From positions 682,001-746,000 of the forward strand of contig NZ_WJIE01000005.1 in assembly GCF_009649845.1 (NCBI RefSeq): a DNA stretch of 64,000 bases, read 5' to 3'. Of the stretch, positions 24,405 through 32,656 are shown one piece after another. Numbering within the stretch: the stretch's first letter is position 1; the number at the start of each line of letters is the position of its first letter. A program made the translations under genes and the position numbers. This stretch comes from Polyangium spumosum. GTDB lineage: Bacteria; Myxococcota_A; Polyangia; Polyangiales; Polyangiaceae. Under the pieces are notes generated by a model that was not told where the DNA came from, did no database searches, and saw only the letters and a list, made by a program, of their open reading frames with translations.

Positions 24405-25246
24405 CTCGATGGATCCTGGGACGCTCTGCGGGCCAGGTCCCGCAGCGCGAGGATCGCGGGTCGGAGCATGAGCCGGCACGTCTCTGCGGCCTTGTCGGGT
24501 CGGATCCGGCGGAGCATATCCGGGCCGTTTTCGCGTTTGCTGTAGGTGTACGTCCGCCGATCGGCCGCTTCACCCTTCTCCATCGCCAGCCTCTCGAGCA
24601 CCTTCTGTATCTCCGTGCTGAGCTTCCGCGTGCAGCTCCCCTTCTGCGGATCGAAAGGCCCTCCGAACGCCTCCACGCGAACCCACGGACGCTCGCCGAG
24701 CAGTTCTTGCTCCAGCGCCCTGCAGAAGTTCACCTGAATCGAGTCATATTCCTGCCCGAAGCCTTCTTCCCAGTCTGCGAGCAACCAGGACTCGACCTCG
24801 GGTGATGCGAGAAGCGCCACGAAGGGGAGCTCTGGCCGCGCGGTGCTTTCGCGAACCTCCTGCTCCCGCTCCTCGAGCCAACTCTTCCGATGGGCGTCGT
24901 CCCGAAATCGGCAGTCGGCATCATCGATGAGGACGATCGCGTCGAACTTGCAGTCCGCTCCGCGATAATACTTCTCCAGCCGCTCACGCATCGTCCGTTC
25001 GAGGGTGCGACCCGTGACGCCGCTCGCGCTGGGGTGCTTGAAGCTCGCTGGCGCGCTGCCAGGCTTGTGCTTGGGTCCCGGCTTCTCGCGGGCGGGAAAA
25101 GCTCGTTCCCACGCGATCTCGGGGCTGATCTTGCGCAGAAATGCGTCAATCGCGGTGAGCTCGCGGACGCCCGATTCAAGCGTCCTCGCGCCGAGCTCGG
25201 TCTGCCCGCCCGTGCAGAAATAACCGATACGGATCACGCGGGCCAT
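24401..25246 (-). CDS. TOPRIM/DUF4276-like partner of AAA ATPase
   Basis: 281 residues. It starts 13 bases inside the end of the AAA ATPase gene, so the two are co-translated. N-terminal strand IRIGYFCTGGQTE resembles the 'VEGxTE' opening of TOPRIM/DUF4276 proteins, but the first Glu is not in the expected place. Further on are DAIVLIDDADCRF, an acidic pair at the end of a strand as in TOPRIM, and FVALLASPEVESWLLADWEE, a DUF4276-like block. Such proteins are the likely nuclease or effector half of OLD-like pairs such as PARIS (AriA/AriB) or RloA/RloB. Codon use is less GC-biased than in its neighbours. Assignment to a named system is not claimed. Confidence 0.65.
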   Translation of the reverse strand: MARVIRIGYFCTGGQTELGARTLESGVRELTAIDAFLRKISPEIAWERAFPAREKPGPKHKPGSAPASFKHPSASGVTGRTLERTMRERLEKYYRGADCKFDAIVLIDDADCRFRDDAHRKSWLEEREQEVRESTARPELPFVALLASPEVESWLLADWEEGFGQEYDSIQVNFCRALEQELLGERPWVRVEAFGGPFDPQKGSCTRKLSTEIQKVLERLAMEKGEAADRRTYTYSKRENGPDMLRRIRPDKAAETCRLMLRPAILALRDLARRASQDPSS

Positions 25247-26496
25247 CCCCCCAGCTTGGGCTCACCGACGCGGTACAGATCTCCGAGCTCCCAGCCCTCC
25301 TGAAAGAACGTGTCCAGCTCTTGCGGCTCGACCCGCTGCACGCCGCGCCGAGGCCAGTTGAAGACGAAGAGCGCGACCTCACGCTCGCGAAAGGCCTCCG
25401 TGAAGACGTCGAGCAAATCCGGCGAGTGCGTGCTGATGAAAATCTGATCAGCCGACTTGCATTCGAGGAGCCAGCGCCCGAGGACGCGCAACCACGCCGG
25501 GTGCAGGTTCAGCTCCGGCTCGTCGAGGGACAGAAGGCGCATCTGGACGGGAGACGTGACGAGGTGCGCCAAGATCATGGCCTTGATCGTGCCATGTGAC
25601 ATTTCGCCCAGCTTGAACCTGCGCCCATCCAGGAAATCGAGGCGGAGAGAATGCTTGGTGTCGCCCACGCTCACGACCTTCACCTCGCGTAGATCGGCCA
25701 TGAGCTGGGCGAGATGCCGATTGTATTCGCCGAGGCCCACCGCCTCGTCGACGTGACGGAGCACATTGGCGAGCTGCACCCCTCTCCTGTCGAGCATCGT
25801 CACGGAGATGTCCCTCGAAGAACCCTCGATGACCGCATCCGGGTAGATCTCGGCGCTGGCGTATTCGCGAAACCCTTTGAAATAGTCACGAACGTCGCGC
25901 GTCACCCGATCGAAGGTGGGATAAAAATCGGCGTAAAAATTCGGATGCCTCAGCAGCTCCTCGTGCTGCTGGAGGACCGTGTCCCTCGACGACACTTCCA
26001 GTTCGAGCGTCTTCGGGCTTCTCGCCGCGTCCTTGACGGAGAAGCTCACCCTCTCGGGGTCCTTCCGGTTCCGATCGAAGAACCAGAATGGTTTGTTGTG
26101 ACCTTCGGCGGGCTCGGCATACGCCAGCCGTTCCTTGGTAATGTAGAAACCGCCGGGAAAATCCTCGGACCGAGCAACCTTGAAGCCGAGCTCGTACGTG
26201 AGTTTCTTCGCTTCAGGCGTCGATGAGAGTGTCCACGCGAGCTCGATCTCCCCGGGCGGCTGGCATTGTCGGTCGAGCAATTCCCCGCGCCCCTGCGCAT
26301 CGAGCGCCGCGAGGAATGCGCTGCTGCCTTCGCGCGGGACGAGGACATCGGCCGCGAATCGGATCGTCTTGATGAACGTACTCTTGCCCGCATTGTTCGG
26401 GCCGATGAGGAGGTTCAGCCGTCCGAGCTCCAAGTCGTCCGCATCCAGATGACGGTAACGTTTCGCGCTGAACCTGTGCAGCATGAGCTGCAACAT
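25234..26496 (-). CDS. OLD-like AAA ATPase (AAA_21/AAA_15 type)
   Basis: 420 residues. Walker A is GPNNAGKST (G32-T40), straight after the strand LNLLIG. A signature-like MSHGTIKAMILAHL precedes Walker B RLLSLDEPELNLHP, and the switch His lies in FISTHSPDLLDV. A roughly 250-residue insertion separates the two halves, as in ABC-type OLD and RecF relatives. No fused TOPRIM is present; that role probably belongs to the overlapping downstream gene. The pair is flanked by a repeat array and convergent to a lipoprotein gene. Phage defence is likely by analogy. A second in-frame ATG (26484) is an alternative start. Confidence 0.85.
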   Translation of the reverse strand: MLQLMLHRFSAKRYRHLDADDLELGRLNLLIGPNNAGKSTFIKTIRFAADVLVPREGSSAFLAALDAQGRGELLDRQCQPPGEIELAWTLSSTPEAKKLTYELGFKVARSEDFPGGFYITKERLAYAEPAEGHNKPFWFFDRNRKDPERVSFSVKDAARSPKTLELEVSSRDTVLQQHEELLRHPNFYADFYPTFDRVTRDVRDYFKGFREYASAEIYPDAVIEGSSRDISVTMLDRRGVQLANVLRHVDEAVGLGEYNRHLAQLMADLREVKVVSVGDTKHSLRLDFLDGRRFKLGEMSHGTIKAMILAHLVTSPVQMRLLSLDEPELNLHPAWLRVLGRWLLECKSADQIFISTHSPDLLDVFTEAFREREVALFVFNWPRRGVQRVEPQELDTFFQEGWELGDLYRVGEPKLGGWPA

Positions 26497-26676
26497 AGTC
26501 TCAACGGGCGCGACGTCACAAGCTGCGGATGTTCCAAAGGACCATTCTGTCCGGACGCTTCGCCATCTCTACGGACGATACCCACCGGCGCAAGCGCGCT
26601 CGACCGCAACGGCCGCGGCAGTCGACCGGATCCGCGAGGGAACCACGACGCCAACGCTCGCCACGCCCCGAGTTGC

Positions 26677-27028
26677 CTTTGGGGCCTCCCCATCTCCTGC
26701 TCCGAACGCTCCGACCTCCCTTTGGGGCCTCCCCATCTCCTGCTCCGAGCGCTCCGACCTCCCTTTGGGGCCTCCCCATGACGCACTCCGGCCCCACCGA
26801 CCTCTCGTTGGGGCCTCCCCATGCCGCACTCCGGCTCCACCGACCTCCCTTTGGGGCCTCCCCATGACGCACCCCGGCACCGCCGACCTCCCTTTGGGGC
26901 CTCCCCATGACGCACTCCGGCACCGCCGACCTCTCTTTGGGACCTCCCCATGACGCACTCCGGCACCGCCGACCTCCCTTTGGGGCCTCCCCATGACGCA
27001 CTCCGGCTACGCCGACCTCTCTTTGGGC
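26677..27028. repeat. 43-bp minisatellite, eight copies plus a partial
   Basis: The block CTTTGGGGCCTCCCCAT recurs with an exact 43-base period: its GGGGCC starts at 26681, 26724, 26767, 26810, 26853, 26896, 26939 (as GGGACC), 26982, with a broken copy at 27025. Between these cores are 26-base segments that change gradually from left (CTCCTGCTCCGAACG) to right (GACGCACTCCGGCAC). Each core can fold as GGGG-CCT-CCCC. Because 43 is not a multiple of three, all three minus-strand frames stay open and read the same peptide out of phase, which makes false ORFs. It lies upstream of the AAA ATPase gene, and the flanks 26497-26676 and 27029-27132 hold no gene. Confidence 0.95.
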
Positions 27029-27132
27029 TGTCAGATGTGATCCACCTCGCCCCACGAACCCCCGCACGCCCCTCCCCGTTCCGATGTACCCTCCCCCGTC
27101 CACCTCCCGCGCTTCCCCCTTGACACCCCCCC

Positions 27133-29247
27133 GTGCGCTTCGGCCTCCCCCGTGACCCCGCGCAGATCGCCGCCCTCCTCGCCGCGCTGATCACCCTCGC
27201 CTTCGCCCCGCGCTTCCTCCGACCCGCACCCCGCTCCCGCCTCTTCCTCCTCCTCGCCGCCCTCGCCGCTGCGGCCCTCTCCGCTGCGTACGTCGCCCTC
27301 TACCTCCGCGGCGGACCGCGCATCATCGATGCCACCAGCTACTTCCTCGAAGCGCGCCTCCTCGCCACAGGCCAGCTCGCCTTCCCCCTCGACGAGCCCG
27401 TCGCCTCCACCCTCGGCCGCTTCCTCGTGCGCGCCGATAGCCCCGACGGACCCACCGCCGCCGTCCTCTTCCCGCCCGGGTACCCCGCGCTCCTCGCCCT
27501 CGGCTTCCTCGCCCGCGCGCCCCTCGCCACGGGCCCGCTGCTCGCCGCGGCCCTCACAATCGCCACCTACGCCCTCGCCGAACGCGCCCTGCCCGAAGAC
27601 ACACCCCTCGCGGATCGTGTCTCCCTCGCGCGCCTCGCGACCCTCTTCTCCGTCCTCTGCGCCGCGCTCCGCTACCACACCGCCGACACCATGTCGCACG
27701 GCCTCGCCGCGCTCTGCTTCACGAGCGCGCTCGCCCTCGCGCTCGCCGCCGTGCGCGCCCTCGAAGCCCGGCGAAGCGCCCTCCTGCCCTCGCTCGGCGC
27801 AGGCTTCTTCGCAGGCTGGCTCGCCGCGACGCGCCCGCCCTCCGCGCTCGCGCTCCTGCTCGCCCTCGCCTTCCTCCTCGTCGCCACACGCGACACGACA
27901 GCACGCGCGTCACGCGCCTCGCGCCTCGCCTCCCTCGTGCTGCTCGCCGCGGGCGCCCTCCCCGGGCTCGCCCTGCTCATCGCGCATCAACACGCCGCCA
28001 CCGGCGAGCTCTTCACCTCGTCGCAGCGCCTCTACTACGCCCTCTCCGACGGACCGCCCGGCTGCTTTCGGTACGGCTTCGGCGCCTCGATCGGCTGCCT
28101 CGGCGAACACGGCGACTTCGTCCGCCACAACCTTCCCGACGGCTACGGCGCCTACGCCGCCGCCGCCACCACCCTGCGCCGCCTCAAGCAACACCTCGTC
28201 GACGCCGGCAACGCCGAGCCCTTCACGTTGCTCGTCCTCCTCGGCGCCGTCCTCGCCGCGCGTATGCCGCGCGCGCGCCTCCTCCCCGTCGCGATCACCC
28301 TGCAGATCGCCGCCTACGTCCCCTTCTACTTCGACGGCAACTACCCCGGCGGCGGCGCGCGCTTCTACGCCGACGTCCTGCCGCTCGAGCACATCCTCGC
28401 CGCCCTCGCCGTCACGCACCTCGCCGCGCGCGCCAAAGACCCGCGCCACGTTTCCCTCGTCGTCGCCGCCGCCGTCGCCGCCCTCCCCCTCGGCTTCGCC
28501 TTCCGCGCCGGCTTCGATCACGCCGCGCTCCGCGATCGTGAAGGTGGCCTGCCGATGTTCGAGCCCGCCCGCCTCGCGCACCTGCCCACACGCGCGCTCG
28601 TCTTCATCGACACCGACCACGGCTTCAACCTCGCCTTCGATCCAGACACGAAGCGCGGCCACGTGATCACCCGCTACCGCGGCGACGCCCTCGATCGCTT
28701 CACCTGGGAAGCCCACGGCAAGCCGCCTGCTTACCGTTACCTCTTCCCCATCCCGCCCGACGGCGAGCCCCCGCCGCGTCCACCCGAGCTCGTCCCGTAT
28801 TCGTTCGACCTCCAAGCACCTCTCGCCCTCGAAGGCGAGAACCTCTGGCCCGCGCTCGCGCAAGAAGGCGCCTTCGCCTTGCCCGCGTGGGCGACGGACG
28901 CTTGCGCCTCGGAGCGCCGCTGGCTCGCGCTCACGCCTTCCACGCAAGGCGGCGCCGTGACCCTCTCGCTCCCCGCGCCCTTCCTCGCGGGCCACCACGT
29001 CGCGCCGCGCCTCGCCCTCCTCGGCCCCACCTCCGTCACCGTCTCGCTGCACGTCGACGGCCAGACCCTCCACACGCACGAGCTCACGCCCCCCGACGCC
29101 CCGCGTTCGCCCTGCGTCACGCTCCCGGCCTTCCCCATCCCCGCGGGCGCCCGCTCCGTCGCGCTCACGCTGCGCGCGGGCCCTCTCCCCCCGGGTTCGC
29201 TCGTGGCGCTGGACCGGTTGGAGAGGCTGGAGAGCGAAAGTCATTGA
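27133..29247 (+). CDS. Polytopic membrane protein, GT-C-like
   Basis: 704 residues from a GTG; no good ribosome site is visible. About ten to eleven hydrophobic helices fill residues 10-480, with a first extracytoplasmic loop IIDATSYFLEARLL and LFPPGYPALLALG, a pattern typical of GT-C membrane glycosyltransferases. The C-terminal 220 residues are a soluble, probably periplasmic, beta-rich region with few clues. Strong preference for C-ending codons. Resembles the 21337-23532 protein in general plan, not clearly in sequence. Donor and acceptor unknown. Confidence 0.7.
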   Translation: MRFGLPRDPAQIAALLAALITLAFAPRFLRPAPRSRLFLLLAALAAAALSAAYVALYLRGGPRIIDATSYFLEARLLATGQLAFPLDEPVASTLGRFLVRADSPDGPTAAVLFPPGYPALLALGFLARAPLATGPLLAAALTIATYALAERALPEDTPLADRVSLARLATLFSVLCAALRYHTADTMSHGLAALCFTSALALALAAVRALEARRSALLPSLGAGFFAGWLAATRPPSALALLLALAFLLVATRDTTARASRASRLASLVLLAAGALPGLALLIAHQHAATGELFTSSQRLYYALSDGPPGCFRYGFGASIGCLGEHGDFVRHNLPDGYGAYAAAATTLRRLKQHLVDAGNAEPFTLLVLLGAVLAARMPRARLLPVAITLQIAAYVPFYFDGNYPGGGARFYADVLPLEHILAALAVTHLAARAKDPRHVSLVVAAAVAALPLGFAFRAGFDHAALRDREGGLPMFEPARLAHLPTRALVFIDTDHGFNLAFDPDTKRGHVITRYRGDALDRFTWEAHGKPPAYRYLFPIPPDGEPPPRPPELVPYSFDLQAPLALEGENLWPALAQEGAFALPAWATDACASERRWLALTPSTQGGAVTLSLPAPFLAGHHVAPRLALLGPTSVTVSLHVDGQTLHTHELTPPDAPRSPCVTLPAFPIPAGARSVALTLRAGPLPPGSLVALDRLERLESESH

Positions 29248-29372
29248 CGCTCGGCGTCCAGGATGCGAGGTGTGTCCTAAGTTCCTGGAATCGTGAGTCG
29301 TATCCGTCCGGACGCACATCAGGTGGGGAACGTACGGACGGGGGGCGGCATGACGGCCGCCGAGGGGTGCCC

Positions 29373-29726
29373 ATGACGAAGAGCGAGCTCATCGACGCGA
29401 TCGCGGGCCGTGGCGAGCTCACCAAGGCTCGCGCGGAGCTCGTGGTCAATTGCATCTTCGACGCGATGACCGAGGCGCTCCAGCGCGGCGAAGGTATCGA
29501 GATCCGAGGCTTCGGCAGCTTCACGGTCCGCCCGTACAAACCGTACAGCGGCAGAAATCCGCGCACGGGGCAGCCCGTCCCGGTGCCCGCCAAGCGCCTG
29601 CCCTTCTTCAAGGTCGGCAAGGAGCTGAAGGAGCTCGTCAACCAGAGCCGCGCCTTCGCCATCACCGGCGGCAAGGACGACGACGACCTCGACGACGATC
29701 TCGACGAGGACGACGAGGACGAATAG
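29373..29726 (+). CDS. HU/IHF-family DNA-binding protein with acidic tail
   Basis: 117 residues from the ATG at 29373. The HU/IHF fold occupies residues 1-92: MTKSELIDAIAGRGELTKAR, GFGSFTVRPYKPYSGRNPRTG, and LPFFKVGKELKELVN. GRNPRTG is the signature, and the sequence is nearest the IHF-beta type. After residue 100 comes a run of Asp and Glu (about 16 acidic of the last 17). Acidic tails on HU are unusual outside a few groups and would weaken or tune DNA binding. The leader contains an inverted repeat, CCGTCCG (29304) and CGGACGG (29335). Confidence 0.93.
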   Translation: MTKSELIDAIAGRGELTKARAELVVNCIFDAMTEALQRGEGIEIRGFGSFTVRPYKPYSGRNPRTGQPVPVPAKRLPFFKVGKELKELVNQSRAFAITGGKDDDDLDDDLDEDDEDE

Positions 29727-29782
29727 GCGCGGTGGATCGCCAGACGCTTGCGCCTTCCGCGCCGTCCGGCAAAGTCTCCGCC

Positions 29783-31012
29783 ATGCTTTCCGCCGAGCGT
29801 CAGATGGAGGAGCTCTGCCGGGGCGTCGTGGACTTCCACGTCCGCGCCGAGCTGAAAGAGCGCCTCGAGGAAGGTCGGCCCCTGCGCATCAAGGCCGGCT
29901 TCGACCCCACGCGTCCCGACCTGCACCTCGGGCACACCGTGCTCATGCAGAAGATGCGGCAGTTCCAGGACCTCGGGCACCACATCATCTTCCTCGTCGG
30001 CGACTTCACCGCGATGGTCGGTGATCCCACGGGCAAGAGCGAGTCGCGCCCGCGCCTGACGCGCGAGGAGGTCCGCGCCGCCGCCGAGACCTACCAGGCC
30101 CAGGCCTTCAAGGTGCTCGACAAGGACAGGACCGAGGTCCGCTACAACTCCGAGTGGCTCGGCAAGCTCACGCCCTTCGAGATGGTCGAGCTCGGCGCGA
30201 AATACACCGTCGCCCGCATGCTCGAGCGCGACGACTTCTCGAAGCGCTTCGACGGCGGCGTGCCGATCCACATCCACGAGTTCCTCTACCCGCTGCTGCA
30301 AGCCTACGACTCGGTGGTGCTCGAGAACGACGTGGAGCTCGGCGGCACCGACCAGCTCTTCAACCTGCTCGTCGGCCGCGATCTCATGCCGCGTTACGGC
30401 AAGCGCGCGCAGATCGTCATGACCACGCCGATCCTCGAAGGCACGAACGCGCGCGTCGAGAACGGCAAGGTCGTCGGCGCGAAGATGTCGAAGAGCGCGA
30501 ACAACTACGTGGGCGTCAGCGAGCCGCCGTTCGAGATGCTGCAGAAGCTCATGCTCGTCGACGATCAGGTGATCTGGCGATACATGGAGCTGCTCTCGTC
30601 CCGATCGAACGACGAGATCAACACGTTACGCGAGGACGTGAGCGGCGGCCGTCGCAACATCATCGAGGTGAAGGAGGTCTTCGCGAAGGAGATCGTCACG
30701 CGCTTCCACGACGCCGCCGCGGCCGACGCCGCGCTCGATCGTCGCCGCAGCGTGGCCGCCGGCAACGTGCCCGACGACGTCGAGGAGATCAACGTCGTCA
30801 CCGAGGCCGAGTCGCTCTGGATCGCCAAGGCCTTGTCGCTGGCGGGCCTCGTGAAGTCGACGAACGAGGGGCTGCGGCTCGTCAAGAGCGGCGCCGTGCA
30901 CCTCGACGGCGAGGTCGTGCGCGACGAGCAACAGAAGCTCGAGCGAGGCCGGAGGTATCTTGTCCGCGTCGGATCGAAGAACCGCAAGTTCGCGCACCTC
31001 GTCGTCGGCTGA
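29783..31012 (+). CDS. tyrS: Tyrosyl-tRNA synthetase
   Basis: 409 residues from ATG 29783. Class I motifs are HLGH (48-51) in place of HIGH, and KMSKS (234-238). The C-terminal S4-like RNA-binding domain is present (GLRLVKSGAVHLDGEVV, RYLVRVGSKNRKFAHL). Length and motifs fit the shorter bacterial TyrRS subfamily (TyrZ type). It charges tRNA-Tyr in the cytoplasm and is normally essential. A longer in-frame extension upstream reaches into the HU gene in another frame and is spurious. Confidence 0.95.
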   Translation: MLSAERQMEELCRGVVDFHVRAELKERLEEGRPLRIKAGFDPTRPDLHLGHTVLMQKMRQFQDLGHHIIFLVGDFTAMVGDPTGKSESRPRLTREEVRAAAETYQAQAFKVLDKDRTEVRYNSEWLGKLTPFEMVELGAKYTVARMLERDDFSKRFDGGVPIHIHEFLYPLLQAYDSVVLENDVELGGTDQLFNLLVGRDLMPRYGKRAQIVMTTPILEGTNARVENGKVVGAKMSKSANNYVGVSEPPFEMLQKLMLVDDQVIWRYMELLSSRSNDEINTLREDVSGGRRNIIEVKEVFAKEIVTRFHDAAAADAALDRRRSVAAGNVPDDVEEINVVTEAESLWIAKALSLAGLVKSTNEGLRLVKSGAVHLDGEVVRDEQQKLERGRRYLVRVGSKNRKFAHLVVG

Positions 31013-32039
31013 AGCGCCGGATCCGCAGCGGCGCGCCCTGCTCGCCGCCACGCTCGTGGCGCTCGCCTCCGCCGCCACAGGCTGCGGCGCGCCACCACCA
31101 CCCGTCACGAAGCCCGAAGGCAAGCCCGAGCCACCCCTCGCCGTCCCCTCGCTCGAGGCGCTCCTGCCCCTCGCAGGCCTGCGCTGGATCGTGCTCGCGA
31201 ATCCACGCGAGATCACCTCGATCCCGTGGCTCGTCCCCTTCGTCGCCACCGTCATCCCCGAGGCCCGCTTCGACCGCTTCGCCCGCGGCACGGCCGTCGA
31301 TCTGCGGCGCACGCCCGAAGCGATCATCGCCTCCTACACGACGAGCGAAGGCGACGCGCTCGTCGAGCTCGTCCGCCACGTATCCGACCCGCGTACGGTC
31401 GAGCGCGCCTTCCGCGACCGCCTCAGCGCAGGCGCCACGCGCGCCGTCGACCGTCACGACCTCGTCCGCGTCTCCGGCAAGATCGGCCGCTCGCCGCACG
31501 CCTTCGCCGCGATCGGCGCGGACGTCGCCTGCTTCCAGCAAGCGGGCTCGCTCGCGCGGGGCCCTTGCCGCATCGCCACGCTCTTCGCCCGCGGCGCCCT
31601 CGCCCGCGCGGCCCGCGCCCTCGACGAGCCGTCCCTGCGCGCGCTCGCCGAGCGCCTCGGCCCCGCGCCGGCCCGCGCCTTCGCGCTCGGGCCCTTCGAG
31701 GGGGAGCTCGCGCGTGGCGCGCGGGGCCTGCTCGCCGCGGCGACGGCGATCGGGGCGGCGGCGCGGCCGAGCGCGCGCGAGGGCATCTTGCTTTCTGTGG
31801 CGGTCGCGGGCGACTTCTCCCGCACCGGCGAAGCGGCCTCCGAGGAGCTCGCGGCCGCGTGGCGCGACCTCGCCGAGGGCTCGTTCGGCCACCTGCTCGG
31901 CCTCGACGCGCCCGTGACGGCGCCGCTCTCCACGCACGCGCCCGACGCCGTCGCGTTCATGGTCGAGCTCGACCCGCGCAAGCTCGCGAAGGGCCTCGCC
32001 GACGCGACGTCGAGCGAGATCGATCAGATCATGCGGTGA
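30960..32039 (+). CDS. Putative lipoprotein of unknown function
   Basis: 359 residues from a TTG at 30960 that overlaps the end of tyrS by 53 bases. An Arg pair precedes a hydrophobic segment, RRALLAATLVALASAATGC, with an ATGC lipobox (Cys at about 42). The rest alternates helices and strands without known motifs; it includes LRWIVLANPREITSIPWLVP and a later FMVELDPRKLAKGLA, which recall myxobacterial proteins that compare protein-level variables but give no function. Probably co-transcribed with tyrS. Start is uncertain because no ATG or GTG precedes the signal. Confidence 0.6.
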   Translation: MSASDRRTASSRTSSSAEAPDPQRRALLAATLVALASAATGCGAPPPPVTKPEGKPEPPLAVPSLEALLPLAGLRWIVLANPREITSIPWLVPFVATVIPEARFDRFARGTAVDLRRTPEAIIASYTTSEGDALVELVRHVSDPRTVERAFRDRLSAGATRAVDRHDLVRVSGKIGRSPHAFAAIGADVACFQQAGSLARGPCRIATLFARGALARAARALDEPSLRALAERLGPAPARAFALGPFEGELARGARGLLAAATAIGAAARPSAREGILLSVAVAGDFSRTGEAASEELAAAWRDLAEGSFGHLLGLDAPVTAPLSTHAPDAVAFMVELDPRKLAKGLADATSSEIDQIMR

Positions 32040-32043
32040 GCGG

Positions 32044-32220
32044 TCATCTCCGCCCCTTGAAGCCCATCATCCCCTGCACGACGGCCTCGCTCTCCTCGGC
32101 GATCGCGCCTTCCTGGGCGATGCGGTCGGCGCAGTCCTCGCACATCTTCTTTTTTTTCGTCCCGACCTTCACCGTCTTCAGCTCGTCGACCTCGTTCTCG
32201 CACTCGCGGCACGTCGCCAT
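32044..32220 (-). CDS. Small zinc-ribbon protein
   Basis: 58 residues, with AGGAGG eight bases before ATG 32220; a ten-residue upstream extension lacks such a site. Two CxxC pairs, CREC and CEDC, separated by a Lys-rich hairpin (TVKVGTKKKK), form a zinc ribbon. The C-terminal helix is acidic then ends in Met/Gly/Arg. Small proteins of this kind are often conserved in myxobacteria but lack a known role. It lies between a convergent lipoprotein gene and a divergent PilZ gene. Confidence 0.75.
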   Translation of the reverse strand: MATCRECENEVDELKTVKVGTKKKKMCEDCADRIAQEGAIAEESEAVVQGMMGFKGRR

Positions 32221-32326
32221 CGTGTCCTCCTCGCGCCGATCGTAGCCCATCGGCGCGAGCGGTCAGGCGACACGCGAAAACTTGGCCCTCGGGATCGGCT
32301 TGCCGTATCGCGGCAGATGGACCTTC

Positions 32327-32656
32327 ATGGAACGACGGATCGGCCCTCGCGCGCTCTGCGATTATCCCCTGGTTGCGATCGTGGATGGACATCGCCATAC
32401 GTGCCGCGCCGTCGACCTCTCGGTGAGCGGGCTCGTCTTCGAGGTCCCGCGGGGCCTCGTGGATCGGGAGCTCAGCCTGACGACCGCGTTCGAGCTCGAC
32501 GTCGGCGCGGGCCGCCCGATTCGCCTGCGCGGCCGTCCGATCTGGTCGAAAGACCGGCTGCAGGCGATCCGGTTCGTCTCGATGAACGACGCCGACAGGC
32601 TCACCCTGGCCGAGCAGCTCGATCGGAAGAAGGTCCTCGGCGATCCTTTGCATTGA
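32327..32656 (+). CDS. PilZ domain protein
   Basis: 109 residues from ATG 32327 (MERRIGPRALCDYPL). The two c-di-GMP contacts of PilZ are present: RRIGPR near the start (RxxxR) and DLSVSGL (D/NxSxxG) at about 28-34, then a beta-barrel to the end. A single PilZ domain with no output module acts as an adaptor, often for motility or polysaccharide export. A TTG start 45 bases earlier would add residues not seen in the family. Its 3' end overlaps the convergent FG-GAP gene by 56 bases. Confidence 0.88.
   Translation: MERRIGPRALCDYPLVAIVDGHRHTCRAVDLSVSGLVFEVPRGLVDRELSLTTAFELDVGAGRPIRLRGRPIWSKDRLQAIRFVSMNDADRLTLAEQLDRKKVLGDPLH

Noticed and set aside
24401-26496. Calling the ATPase pair PARIS
   Set aside because: The second protein looks more like DUF4276 than DUF4435, and no profile search could be done.
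26677-27028. Possible CRISPR array
   Set aside because: The interval segments are themselves near-identical and drift gradually, so they are not unique spacers; no cas genes nearby.
26415-27194. Long minus-strand open frames of repetitive Gly/Arg peptides over the minisatellite
   Set aside because: All three frames give the same peptide out of phase because of the 43-base period; no start with ribosome site and no conserved domain.
29450-29782. N-terminal extension of TyrRS into the HU gene
   Set aside because: It is an out-of-frame reading of HU; the ATG at 29783 gives a normal TyrRS length.
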